DNA from: Edaphobacter modestus
GTDB lineage: Bacteria; Acidobacteriota; Terriglobia; Terriglobales; Acidobacteriaceae
Assembly: GCF_004217555.1 (NCBI RefSeq)
Contig: NZ_SHKW01000001.1
Location: forward strand, 434,001-498,000
Reading direction: 5' to 3'
DNA length: 64,000 nt
This document shows, piece after piece, positions 8,116-16,853 of the stretch. The notes beneath the pieces were generated by a model. The model ran no database searches. It saw only the letters and a list, made by a program, of their open reading frames with translations, and was not told the origin of the DNA. The translations under genes and the position numbers were made by a program. Position 1 is the first letter of the stretch; each line of letters begins with the position of its first letter.

Positions 8116-8750
8116 GGCTGCCTCGCCTCTATCCCATTGTGGACGCGGAGACGCTGACGAGCCGGGGTGTTGCGTTGCGCAGGTTTGTCGAAGAGCTGCG
8201 CGACGGCGGGGTAACGCTGGTGCAGTATCGCGACAAGGTGGGGGGCGAAGAAGAGATTCTGCGTCACGCGAGGACGATTTCCGATATCTTTCAGGGCAGA
8301 AAAGCCACCCTGGTGATGAACGACTCTCCTCGACTGGCGGGGCTCGTGGGTTGGAATGCAGTTCATGTGGGACAGGGGGATGTCGCTCTCGGCGAGGCCC
8401 GCGCCGCTGTGCCGGGAGACGCGATTGTAGGGTGCTCGACGCATACGGAGGAGCAGGTGAGGATCGCCGACGCCGCCGGTGCGGACTACATCGCCATTGG
8501 TCCGGTCTTTGCTACCTCCTCGAAGCGAAACCCGGATCCGGTGGTGGGATTGGATGGGGTACGCCGAGCCCGGTCGCTCACGCAGCGGCCCCTGGTTGCG
8601 ATCGGCGGGATTACGCTGGAGAACGCGGCCAGCGTGATTGAGGCCGGGGCCGATAGTGTCGCGGTGATCGGAGCCCTTCTTGAGCCCGGGGAGGCTGCCG
8701 GGATGCTGGTGCGGAGGTTCCTGAGCGCGATGCCGCCGGTCGGGCCTTGA
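8073..8750 (+). CDS. thiE: Thiamine-phosphate synthase
   Basis: ThiE joins the pyrimidine diphosphate and thiazole phosphate moieties to make thiamine phosphate. The TIM-barrel signatures are LYPIVDAETL, TLVQYRDKVGG, VMNDSPRLAG, AVHVGQGD, GCSTHTEEQV, YIAIGPVFATSSKRN and LVAIGGITLENA. The diphosphate-binding and thiazole-binding loops are therefore present. No ATG exists near the N-terminus. GTG 8073 overlaps the upstream gene by 43 bp and is the only reasonable standard start; a later non-ATG start near 8115 would trim 14 residues. No THI-box aptamer was seen upstream and no other thi gene is in the window. Confidence 0.9.
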   Translation: MGQTDRGQLPPRTLRLPRLYPIVDAETLTSRGVALRRFVEELRDGGVTLVQYRDKVGGEEEILRHARTISDIFQGRKATLVMNDSPRLAGLVGWNAVHVGQGDVALGEARAAVPGDAIVGCSTHTEEQVRIADAAGADYIAIGPVFATSSKRNPDPVVGLDGVRRARSLTQRPLVAIGGITLENAASVIEAGADSVAVIGALLEPGEAAGMLVRRFLSAMPPVGP

Positions 8751-8825
8751 TTTCGACTCGTTGGGATTCGGACGCGATTTGCTATTCTTCGGCTGGAGCG
8801 GAATCGGCACAGGAGAGCAGGAACG

Positions 8826-9737
8826 ATGGGCCTCAGCGCGGAGAAGGTAGTCGAGGGAACAGTAACGGTCGTGATTCCGGTCTACAACGGGGAGAGATTT
8901 ATTCGCAGGGCTGTCGACAGCATCCTGAGGCAGACCTACCCGGTTACCCAGATCATCGTGGTAGATGATGGATCGAAGGACGCTACGCGGCAGATTGTCG
9001 AGACCGAGTATCGCGATCAGGTGACGCTGCTTCGTCAGCAGAATGGTGGCCCGGCAAAGGCGAGGAATGCGGGGCTCGGAATCGCGACCGGAGAGTTTAT
9101 TGCCTTTCTCGATGCCGACGACTGGTGGGAGCCGGAGAAGATCTCGACACAGGTTAACGTGCTGCGACAGCATCCGGATGCTGTGGGGAACTACACCGGC
9201 TTGCGCGTGATGAGCGATGAGGGGGAGCACCTGATCGACCTGAAGCCGGTGGATCACACTACCCTGTGGCCCACGCTGCGCTGGTGCAATCCAGGGGTGC
9301 CGCCCTCGTCGGTGCTGCTGCGCAGTTCTGCACTCGAAGAGCTGGGAGGGGGCTTCAACGAGCGGCAACTGGGGAGCGAAGACTGGAACCTGTGGTTCCG
9401 CCTCATTACCAAGGGGCACTTCTGTGTGTGTCCTGAGCCTTTGACGGACTATCGCTCGAGCGCGGGCGGGCTGAGCGGCGATGCGAACCACATGTACAAA
9501 GACTTTATGAAGATGCTGGACGATACGTTGCTGGCGGACATGACCGGGTTGCGTCGGTCGTTGTGGAGGCGCCGGATTATCAGCTACCAGGCGTTCAAGG
9601 CGTGTCTGACGGCCCGAGCGGCGGGCGACAAGACCACTGAGCGGGCATACATGAAGAGGTCGGTGCTCGAATGGCCATCGCCGTTCTGGGCTCCGGAACG
9701 CTTTCGTTTCTTCGCGGTGACGCTGATGCGGACCTAG
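8826..9737 (+). CDS. Family 2 glycosyltransferase
   Basis: The 303-residue protein has the GT-A fold start VTVVIPVYNGERFIRRAVDSI, then IIVVDDGSKDATRQIV (nucleotide-sugar binding), NGGPAKARNAGL and the DxD motif AFLDADDWWEPEKI that holds the metal. A conserved GSEDWNLWFRL segment follows. It has no membrane segment, so a cytoplasmic or peripheral enzyme that transfers a sugar to a surface glycan or lipid is likely. Donor and acceptor are unknown. It lies 75 bp after thiE and 53 bp before an amino-acid permease. No polysaccharide cluster surrounds it. Confidence 0.9.
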   Translation: MGLSAEKVVEGTVTVVIPVYNGERFIRRAVDSILRQTYPVTQIIVVDDGSKDATRQIVETEYRDQVTLLRQQNGGPAKARNAGLGIATGEFIAFLDADDWWEPEKISTQVNVLRQHPDAVGNYTGLRVMSDEGEHLIDLKPVDHTTLWPTLRWCNPGVPPSSVLLRSSALEELGGGFNERQLGSEDWNLWFRLITKGHFCVCPEPLTDYRSSAGGLSGDANHMYKDFMKMLDDTLLADMTGLRRSLWRRRIISYQAFKACLTARAAGDKTTERAYMKRSVLEWPSPFWAPERFRFFAVTLMRT

Positions 9738-9790
9738 CTGCGAGATGTTGCGAGACTTTCTGCGTCATTTGGGATAGAACAGACAGCAAC

Positions 9791-11365
9791 GTGAAGACTT
9801 CTGAGAAGCAACCTGACGGGACCTCCGCGCCGCAACCGCAGTTTGTGCAGGGGATGGGGCTGTTTTCCGCGACGGCAATTGTGATGGGCTCGATGATTGG
9901 ATCGGGTATCTTCATCGTTCCTGCGGATATGTCGCGTCTTCTGGGCTCGCCGGCTCTGTTGATTGCCGCGTGGCTGGTGACTGCGGTGATGACCATCATC
10001 GGCGCGTTGAGCTATGGCGAGCTGGCGGCGATGATGCCGAAGGCCGGTGGACAGTATGTCTATCTGCGTGAGTCGCTGGGGCCGCTGTGGGGATTTCTTT
10101 ATGGATGGACGCTGTTTCTTGTGATCCAGACGGGAACGATCGCCGCGGTGGGCGTTGCGTTTGGAAAATTTCTGGGCGTCTTCTTTCCGTCGATCAACAC
10201 CAGCCACTGGCTATGGCACATCGGGCACGTTCCGGCGTGGCATGTGGGGCCAATGATCCTCGGCAACATGGACCTGGGCGTGAACACCGCCAACCTCGTT
10301 GCCATCGTGATCATCATCCTGCTGACCTTTCTGAACACCAAGGGTGTGAAGATGGGTGCTGCGGTGCAGAATCTCTTTACCTCGGCGAAGGTACTGGCGC
10401 TGGCTGCGGTGGTTCTGGTGGGTTTGATCGTGCGCGATTCTACGGCAATTGGTGCCAACTTCGGCGAGGGCTGGCGGAATTTCTGGGCAGGCGCCGGATG
10501 GCATTCACTCCACGCCTCGCAGCTGGGTGGAAGCGAGTACGTGGGGGTACTGACGATCCTGGCGATCGTTCAGGTCGGCTCGCTGTTTAGCGCCGATGCG
10601 TGGAACAACGTGACATTTACGGCGGGTGAGATTCGCAACCCGAAGCGCAACCTTCCGCTCTCTCTGGCGGTAGGGACGGGAGTGGTTCTGCTTCTCTATG
10701 TGCTTTGCAACTTCGTCTTTCTGAATGTGCTTCCTCTGTTGGGCGATCCGCACGCGGCAACGATTACGGGGCGGGGAATCCAGTACGCGACCGAGGATCG
10801 TGTCGCGACGGCCGTGATGGAGCGCACGTTTGCCGGATACGGGGCGAAGCTGATGGCAGCCGCAATTCTGATTTCGACCTTCGGCTGCGCGAATGGGATG
10901 TTGCTGGCAGGAGCGCGTGTGTACTACGCGATGAGCCGGGACGGCCTGTTCTTCAAGTCTGTCGGCAAGCTGAACGAGCGGTCGAAGACGCCGGTCAATT
11001 CGCTGTGGGTGCAGTGCGCCTGGACCTGCCTGCTGTGCCTCTCCGGCAGCTATGGGCAACTGCTGGACTATGTGATCTTTGCGGTGCTGATCTTCTATAT
11101 TCTTACGATTGTGGGTTTGTTTGTGCTGCGTCGGAGCAGACCGGATGCGCCGCGTCCCTATCGGGCCTTCGGGTATCCGGTGCTGCCGGGGCTTTATATC
11201 ATCATAGCTGCGTGGATTTGTCTTGTACTATTGCGTTACAAACCTCAATATACCTGGCCGGGGTTGATCATCGTTCTGCTCGGTGTTCCGGTGTATCTGG
11301 TATGGAGGCGGCAGGGCGCTGCGGTGGACGCGGAAGCCGCTGAGTTACGAACGACCGGGACGTAA
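9791..11365 (+). CDS. APC-family amino acid permease, LAT-like
   Basis: This integral membrane protein of about 524 residues has twelve likely helices. The first carries the APC consensus GSMIGSGIFIVPADMSRLLG; the unwound Gly-Ser-Gly-Ile-Phe stretch binds substrate backbone. Helix 2 has ALSYGELAAMMPKAGGQYVYL, and the loop EIRNPKRNLPLSLAVG after helix 6 is also typical. The closest type is the L-type amino acid transporter group, but the substrate cannot be stated. GTG 9791 was preferred because it lies just before a hydrophilic 20-residue leader; no clear Shine-Dalgarno decides it. A second APC permease begins 24 bp downstream. Confidence 0.9.
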   Translation: MKTSEKQPDGTSAPQPQFVQGMGLFSATAIVMGSMIGSGIFIVPADMSRLLGSPALLIAAWLVTAVMTIIGALSYGELAAMMPKAGGQYVYLRESLGPLWGFLYGWTLFLVIQTGTIAAVGVAFGKFLGVFFPSINTSHWLWHIGHVPAWHVGPMILGNMDLGVNTANLVAIVIIILLTFLNTKGVKMGAAVQNLFTSAKVLALAAVVLVGLIVRDSTAIGANFGEGWRNFWAGAGWHSLHASQLGGSEYVGVLTILAIVQVGSLFSADAWNNVTFTAGEIRNPKRNLPLSLAVGTGVVLLLYVLCNFVFLNVLPLLGDPHAATITGRGIQYATEDRVATAVMERTFAGYGAKLMAAAILISTFGCANGMLLAGARVYYAMSRDGLFFKSVGKLNERSKTPVNSLWVQCAWTCLLCLSGSYGQLLDYVIFAVLIFYILTIVGLFVLRRSRPDAPRPYRAFGYPVLPGLYIIIAAWICLVLLRYKPQYTWPGLIIVLLGVPVYLVWRRQGAAVDAEAAELRTTGT

Positions 11366-11389
11366 AAGAAGGAGAACCGAAGAACGATT

Positions 11390-12997
11390 ATGTCGATGCT
11401 GTTCGCAAAAAAGTCGATGGATGTACTGCTGACTGAGTCCCAGGCCGAGGGCGAGGATACGCTGGAGCGCGCCCTGGGCCCGTTTCAGCTAACGGCGCTC
11501 GGTGTGGGAGCGGTGATCGGTGCGGGAATCTTTGTGCTTGCCGGTCTTGGCGCTCACTATGCAGGTCCTGGGTTGATGCTCTCGTTTGTGCTGAGCGGCC
11601 TGGGATGCGCCTTCGCCGGTCTCTGTTATGCGGAGTTCGCGGCGATGATTCCGCTGGCGGGATCGGCTTATACGTATGCTTACGCGACCCTGGGCGAGCT
11701 GATCGCCTGGATCATCGGCTGGGATCTTACGCTTGAGTACGCGATGGGCGCGAGCACGGTGAGCTCGGGCTGGTCGAATAACTTTGTCGAACTGATGGAC
11801 GTGTTTCACGTCAAATTTCCGCTCTGGCTGGCCTACGATCACTGGACCGGGCTGCGCAAGGCGATGGAGCATGTGGCGCGGCAGGTGATGACGACAGACT
11901 TCGGATCGCTCACGCCGGGCTCGCAGGAGTACATCAAACAGATGGGCGAGCTGCTGGCGGCGCCGAGCGCGGATATGGCGGCTCGCGCTCATGCGGTGCT
12001 TGGAGCTCCGGTGCTGTTTGGCCACGAGATTGGTTTCAATCTTCCGGCGTTGCTGATTGCGTTGGTCATCACAACGGTTCTGGCAATCGGAATCAAGGAG
12101 TCGGCGAAGTTCAACACCACGATCGTTGTGGTCAAGGTAGCGGTGGTGCTGTTTGTGCTGGGCCTGGGCGCGAAGTATGTGCACCCGGGCAACTGGGGTC
12201 ACGACTGGCATTCGTTCGCTCCTTACGGCCTGAGTGGCATTGGCGCGGGGGCCGCGTACATCTTCTTTGCGTATATCGGCTTCGATGCAGTCTCGACGAC
12301 GGCGCAGGAAGCAAAGAACCCGCAGCGCGATCTTCCGATCGGAATGATCGCTTCACTGTCCGTCTGCACGATACTTTATATTGGCGTTGCGGCGGTGCTG
12401 ACGGGAATGGTTCCCTGGCAGTCGGTGAACATTGAGGCTCCGATCGCGCGTGCCTTCCTGGACCGAGACCTGACGTGGGCGAGTGACATCATCGTCGTCG
12501 GCGCGCTGGCGGGTTTGACGAGCGTGATGTTGGTGATGTTGCTGGGACAGACGCGCGTTCTGTATGCGATGGCCAGCGATGGGCTGCTGCCGAAGAAGTT
12601 TTTTGCCGAGGTGCATCCCCGGTTCCGCACGCCGTTCAAGAACACATTTCTGGTTGGGACACTGGCCGGAATTGTGGGTTCGGTGACTCCCATCGACGAT
12701 ATCGGCAAGATGGTGAATATCGGCACCCTGCTGGCATTCGTCATCGTCTGCATCGCGATCATGGTGCTGCGCCGGACTGAACCGGACAAGCCAAGACCGT
12801 TCCGCACGCCGTGGGTTCCATTCGTGCCGGTCATGGGAATCCTCTTCAACGGCTACATGATGATCAAGCTAGGCTGGCTGAACTGGGCTCGGCTGATCGT
12901 GTGGCTGGCAATCGGCCTGGTGGTGTACTTCACCTATAGCGTGAAGCACAGCAAGGTTCGAGAGCGGCTGAGGAGCGCGGTAAAGATAAAGGGCTAA
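11390..12997 (+). CDS. APC-family amino acid permease, cationic amino acid type
   Basis: The 535-residue membrane protein starts LERALGPFQLTALGVGAVIGAGIFVLAG and continues with FAGLCYAEFAAMIPLAGSAYTYAYATLGEL, hallmarks of the CAT/YfnA branch of the APC superfamily. FFAYIGFDAVSTTAQEAKNPQRDLPIG is the conserved helix 6-7 region. It also has a long hydrophilic insert (about residues 140-200) between helices, larger than in many relatives. The two permeases are only 24 bp apart and are unlikely to be a recent duplication because they belong to different branches. GAAGGAG precedes the start. The transcript probably ends at the hairpin at 13083-13121. Confidence 0.92.
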   Translation: MSMLFAKKSMDVLLTESQAEGEDTLERALGPFQLTALGVGAVIGAGIFVLAGLGAHYAGPGLMLSFVLSGLGCAFAGLCYAEFAAMIPLAGSAYTYAYATLGELIAWIIGWDLTLEYAMGASTVSSGWSNNFVELMDVFHVKFPLWLAYDHWTGLRKAMEHVARQVMTTDFGSLTPGSQEYIKQMGELLAAPSADMAARAHAVLGAPVLFGHEIGFNLPALLIALVITTVLAIGIKESAKFNTTIVVVKVAVVLFVLGLGAKYVHPGNWGHDWHSFAPYGLSGIGAGAAYIFFAYIGFDAVSTTAQEAKNPQRDLPIGMIASLSVCTILYIGVAAVLTGMVPWQSVNIEAPIARAFLDRDLTWASDIIVVGALAGLTSVMLVMLLGQTRVLYAMASDGLLPKKFFAEVHPRFRTPFKNTFLVGTLAGIVGSVTPIDDIGKMVNIGTLLAFVIVCIAIMVLRRTEPDKPRPFRTPWVPFVPVMGILFNGYMMIKLGWLNWARLIVWLAIGLVVYFTYSVKHSKVRERLRSAVKIKG

Positions 12998-13082
12998 TTT
13001 CTATATATTTGACAACATCTTGATCCTATTGGGTTAATTGGTGCCTGTCTTTGCAAGTCGAATTGCGACTGTTTATTCCTCC

Positions 13083-13121
13083 AAAGAAAGATCCCCGGTC
13101 CGGTGCCGGGGATCTTTCTTT
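13083..13121. terminator. Perfect 16-bp hairpin, bidirectional terminator
   Basis: Arms 13083-13098 and 13106-13121 are perfectly complementary with a 7-nt loop. The arms begin with A-rich and end with T-rich bases, so the hairpin is followed by a T-rich stretch on both strands. It lies between the convergent permease gene (ending 12997) and the minus-strand 891-residue gene (ending 13204), and can serve both. Confidence 0.85.
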
Positions 13122-13203
13122 GTGCATGAAACCGAGTATGGCTCGTGTGCGCCAGCGGAGGGAGAGCGTAGCGTGCGTGAGCCTCCAGTGGTCGATGGTT
13201 CCG

Positions 13204-15879
13204 CTAAGGCGCCTGATGATCCGGCGGGGGGGCCGGTGATGGGGTTGCAGGCGCGGGGGTGGGGGAGGTCGACGCCGGCGGAGGGTCAGCTACGGCCGGT
13301 GCGGGCGTGGGAGGCGGAGCGACGGCGGCGGGTGGCGGAGGGACTCGCTGGATCTGGATTGGCATGGTGACCATGTTTGCGGCTTCCGGCTCATCGCGGA
13401 GCTTGAGGTAAAAGCCTGACTTCGGGGGACGCGGAACGGAGAGGGAACCACCGACGAAGCCTTCCGGAACCGCAACGGGGTTGGTGAAGCCGGAATCGGG
13501 CGCTACGGAATCAACCAGATAGAGATCGGACCCGTTGAGGGTGCAGGCAGCGGCCGGGTCGCTGGGGCAATGGATGTCCTGAAGGGTCGGGAGACGCACG
13601 AGGGTTGCCAGTGAAATCCAGTCTCCGGCAGTTCCGTCGGGGGCGACGGCGCGCAGACGCACTGGGCCGAAGGCGGAGGTTCCAAAGGTCTTGAGCGGAT
13701 CGAAGGTTCCGAGCAGCGTGTGGGAGTTCTGGAGGACAAGACCGGAGGAGACGGTCAGGTTAGCGTTGAGACTTTCGTCAGCGTTGGCAATCTCGATCTT
13801 CCCGTCACGCGGGAAAGGTGAGGAGGAGTGCAGCGAGAAGGTAAGTTTCTGGGTGACGGGCAGGTCCTCGGGGTTCGCGAGGTGAATGGGCGAGGACGAG
13901 GGCTGGGAGATGCTGCGATTGAGGAGGGTTACAGAGGGTCTGGGGGCGTCTACTGTGATGGGGAGGCTGAGGGTACGGCCATCCCGCAGGGAGACGTGGG
14001 CGGTGAGATGATCGCCGGAATGAACGTCCGGGGTCTGGGTAGACTCGGGAAGGGAGAGGGTAAGGCGCTGGCCGTGTTGGGTGGCGCCGACCTGAGCTGG
14101 AACGAGGGCAGGGTCGCCTATAGGAGTAAACACGAGGTTGTTCAGGGTGAGCTTGCGTACCTGATCGAGGTTGGTCCCGGTAAGCGTGGCGGCGGTATCG
14201 CCGGCGTGGAAGGTAAGGGCGTCGAGCCGGGCCGGCTCGGAGTAGGTCTGGGCAGTGACGGCGGCTGTTTGGGTGCCGCCATACTGGTGGACGTCGAGGT
14301 GGATGTTGCCGGGGTCGACGGATTTCAGAGAGAGCGTAACGTCGACGACGTTGGGCTTATCGGAGTGCTTCCACTGGGCCTCTGCCTCACGGCCGGTTCC
14401 TCGCTCGAAGGTGATGGAGTCGATACAAGCGGTGCCGGTGGAGGTGAGGGTGAGGGGGTTATCGCGACCGGCGATCAAAACCGAATCGGTGGCGAGTTTC
14501 CAGTTGGCTCCTGGTATGTCCTGGAGGGGAAGTGTGGGACCGGTGAAAGGGTCGAATCCCCAGAAGCCGGTGATGGTCCCGGTGACGGGAGTTTTGGGGG
14601 CTCCGGGATCGGTGGGCTGCTTCGGGCCTGAAGAAGTAGTGTCTGCCTGTTTTTTGGAGTTGCCGTCATCCCCGGATGGCATCGGAAGCGGCTTGCGCTC
14701 AGGCTGCAAGTTGACGACGAGGCCGCCCTTGAAGGGATCGGCTGTGAGCGGGATGTCGGGACGTGGTGCTCCACCATTCACATGCAGGACGAGGTCGTGA
14801 GCGAAACCCGTAGAGAAGACGAGGGGAGCACCCTCAACTGGCAGAGTCACTGCGGGCTGAAGCAGGCAGGTAACGTGTTTCGCGTTGGAGGCGCGAAGCG
14901 GGGGCGGAACGGCGTTCTGGATGGAAGGAAGACCGATGACGATGACTGATTTGGGATTGTGGAAGGACGGCGGAGTATTGAGGCGCAGGTTCATCTGCTC
15001 TGCCTGGGGGAAGGCGATGGCGGGGATGTACTGGTACTGTGCTGTGTGCAGGTTGCTCGTGAGACGGACGAGATCGACGACGGCGCCGACGTAGGCGGAG
15101 TAGATTCCGCCGCCCGCCATGGTGGTGTAGGAGGCGGCGTTGATAAAGTCGGAGGCAGAGCCGTTGGTGAGAAGTGAGGCGACTGTCTGGCCGTGCCCGT
15201 CGTCGAGCAGGGTCTGGGTTCCGGTCTGGGTGAGGCAGTTGTACTGCTGGTCGGCGGGACGGCTGAAACAGTCCTGATTGGGCTTGAGGTTAAGGGTGCG
15301 GGCCAGCAGGGTGGAGTGCTCCTGAAGGGCCTTGGGGTCGCCAGGAGGGACCTGTTTGATGGAGTCAAGGTACTTCTCGATGCGGGCCTCTTCGAAGCCG
15401 GCCTCCGATAAATCCTGAGACGCGCGGACGAAGATTCCCGGCCGTCCCTGGACGGCGGAGCGGAGGGTGGCGAAGTCGCCGCCAGTCTCGGGGGCTAGGA
15501 ACAGGAGGGCCTGCTGGGCGTCGTCGGGAACGGTAATCGTAACGCCCTCTTCGCGGACCTTTTTGTTCCAGGTCTCGAACTTGAAGAACCATTTATCGGG
15601 GGGCGGATTGGTGGTGCCGCGAAGGAAGGCCGCAACGAGCAGATAGTGGGCCGACTGAGTGCGGGGCAGATCGGCGAAGAGCCACAGTTTGTCGCCCGGC
15701 TTCAGGTTGGGAACAGCGGCGATGGGGAGCGTTTTATCTCCGCGGGTCACGCGAACGTCGACGCGCGGGCCTGCGAGATCGAAACGTGCGGCTGCCTGAG
15801 CATAAGAGAGCTGGCAGCAGAGAAGGACACTCAAGAGCCCGATAGCGGCGGCGCGCAGTCCACCGGAAAGCATTGCCAT
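13204..15879 (-). CDS. Large exported protein with proline-rich tail, unknown function
   Basis: The 891-residue protein has a signal peptide (AAAIGLLSVLLCCQLSYAQA, ending near residue 30). The body is mostly predicted beta structure with repeated domain-like blocks, for example LDALTFHAGDTAATLTGTNL near residue 555, which is reminiscent of IPT/TIG Ig-like folds. The last roughly 50 residues are almost only Pro, Ala, Ser and Thr, ending PPPDHQAP, and would be disordered. It should be periplasmic or surface-located. It is 65 bp downstream of the ABC ATPase gene on the same strand and may be cotranscribed with the exporter genes. I do not recognise a characterised family. Confidence 0.82.
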   Translation of the reverse strand: MAMLSGGLRAAAIGLLSVLLCCQLSYAQAAARFDLAGPRVDVRVTRGDKTLPIAAVPNLKPGDKLWLFADLPRTQSAHYLLVAAFLRGTTNPPPDKWFFKFETWNKKVREEGVTITVPDDAQQALLFLAPETGGDFATLRSAVQGRPGIFVRASQDLSEAGFEEARIEKYLDSIKQVPPGDPKALQEHSTLLARTLNLKPNQDCFSRPADQQYNCLTQTGTQTLLDDGHGQTVASLLTNGSASDFINAASYTTMAGGGIYSAYVGAVVDLVRLTSNLHTAQYQYIPAIAFPQAEQMNLRLNTPPSFHNPKSVIVIGLPSIQNAVPPPLRASNAKHVTCLLQPAVTLPVEGAPLVFSTGFAHDLVLHVNGGAPRPDIPLTADPFKGGLVVNLQPERKPLPMPSGDDGNSKKQADTTSSGPKQPTDPGAPKTPVTGTITGFWGFDPFTGPTLPLQDIPGANWKLATDSVLIAGRDNPLTLTSTGTACIDSITFERGTGREAEAQWKHSDKPNVVDVTLSLKSVDPGNIHLDVHQYGGTQTAAVTAQTYSEPARLDALTFHAGDTAATLTGTNLDQVRKLTLNNLVFTPIGDPALVPAQVGATQHGQRLTLSLPESTQTPDVHSGDHLTAHVSLRDGRTLSLPITVDAPRPSVTLLNRSISQPSSSPIHLANPEDLPVTQKLTFSLHSSSPFPRDGKIEIANADESLNANLTVSSGLVLQNSHTLLGTFDPLKTFGTSAFGPVRLRAVAPDGTAGDWISLATLVRLPTLQDIHCPSDPAAACTLNGSDLYLVDSVAPDSGFTNPVAVPEGFVGGSLSVPRPPKSGFYLKLRDEPEAANMVTMPIQIQRVPPPPAAVAPPPTPAPAVADPPPASTSPTPAPATPSPAPPPDHQAP

Positions 15880-15944
15880 GGTTCCATTTTAGACGGGTGA
15901 GACCCCCAAACCGGATGCACGCCCGGCGGAACGGCGTATGTGCT

Positions 15945-16700
15945 CTATTGGTTACGGTTGCGAGTGGAGGGGTGATCGCTGGCGATGACGCCGTCGCGGA
16001 TGGTGACGATGCGATGGGCATATTCGGCGATGTCGGGCTCGTGGGTGACGAGGACGATGGTGTTTCCCTTGGAGTGGAGATCGTCGAAGAGGGCCATGAT
16101 CTCATCACCGGTCTTGGAGTCGAGGTTTCCGGTGGGCTCATCGGCAAGGATGATGGAGGGGTTGTTGACGAGGGCGCGGGCGATGGCGACGCGCTGGCGC
16201 TGACCGCCGGATAGCTCATTGGGCTTGTGCATCATGCGTGTGCCGAGGTTGACGCTCTCGAGAGTGGCCTTGGCGCGTTGGGTGCGCTCGGCTGCGGGCG
16301 TGCCGTTGTAGATCAGCGGCAGCTCGACATTATGGAGCGCGGTGGCGCGGGCGAGCAGGTTGAAGGTCTGGAAGACGAAGCCGATCTCCTTATTGCGAAT
16401 GCGGGCGAGCTCGTCGTCGTTGAGTTCGGAGACGTCGTGTCCGTTGAGCCAGTACTTGCCCTGCGAGGGAGAGTCGAGGCAGCCGATCAGATTCATCAGC
16501 GTGGATTTGCCGGAGCCGGAAGGGCCCATGATGGCGACGTACTCGTTATGACGGATACGGAGGTTGACGCCGCGCAGGGCGTGGACCTCCTGATCTCCCA
16601 TCTCGTAGGTCTTCCAGAGATTATCGGTGACGATGATGTCGCCGGGACGGGGCCCGGCGGCATTGATGAGGGTTGTTTCGACTGCGGTTTCGGTAGCCAT
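15945..16700 (-). CDS. ABC transporter ATP-binding protein, MacB/LolD type
   Basis: The 251-residue ATPase has Walker [10 protein letters not shown] (near residues 58-66), the Q-loop [20 protein letters not shown], the ABC signature [15 protein letters not shown], Walker [17 protein letters not shown] and the switch His in [10 protein letters not shown]. The SKTG ending after Walker B is typical of the MacB/LolD export group, which drives mechanotransmission of lipoproteins, peptides or macrolides rather than uptake. It stands 153 bp downstream of an HlyD/MacA-type adaptor gene. The expected FtsX/MacB permease gene is not present on either side. Confidence 0.93.
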   Translation of the reverse strand: MATETAVETTLINAAGPRPGDIIVTDNLWKTYEMGDQEVHALRGVNLRIRHNEYVAIMGPSGSGKSTLMNLIGCLDSPSQGKYWLNGHDVSELNDDELARIRNKEIGFVFQTFNLLARATALHNVELPLIYNGTPAAERTQRAKATLESVNLGTRMMHKPNELSGGQRQRVAIARALVNNPSIILADEPTGNLDSKTGDEIMALFDDLHSKGNTIVLVTHEPDIAEYAHRIVTIRDGVIASDHPSTRNRNQ

Positions 16701-16853
16701 CCGGTTCTCCGGGTTCTGCGTTCCCGGGCCAATCTGATTTGCCCGGGGCGATGCTGTGGTCCTAAGGATAGTACGTTTCCCACGGTGATACGTATGCGGT
16801 GGCCGTAAGGTTCCGTGGGAGACTATGCGGATCTGTTCCGGTGGCCGAGGGCG

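Noticed and set aside
8000..8140. Possible TPP riboswitch before thiE
   Set aside because: The thiE start lies within the upstream gene, and no THI-box core was found.
8097..9491. 464-codon minus-strand frame opposite thiE and the glycosyltransferase
   Set aside because: Arg/His/Gln/Pro-rich shadow that crosses two real genes.
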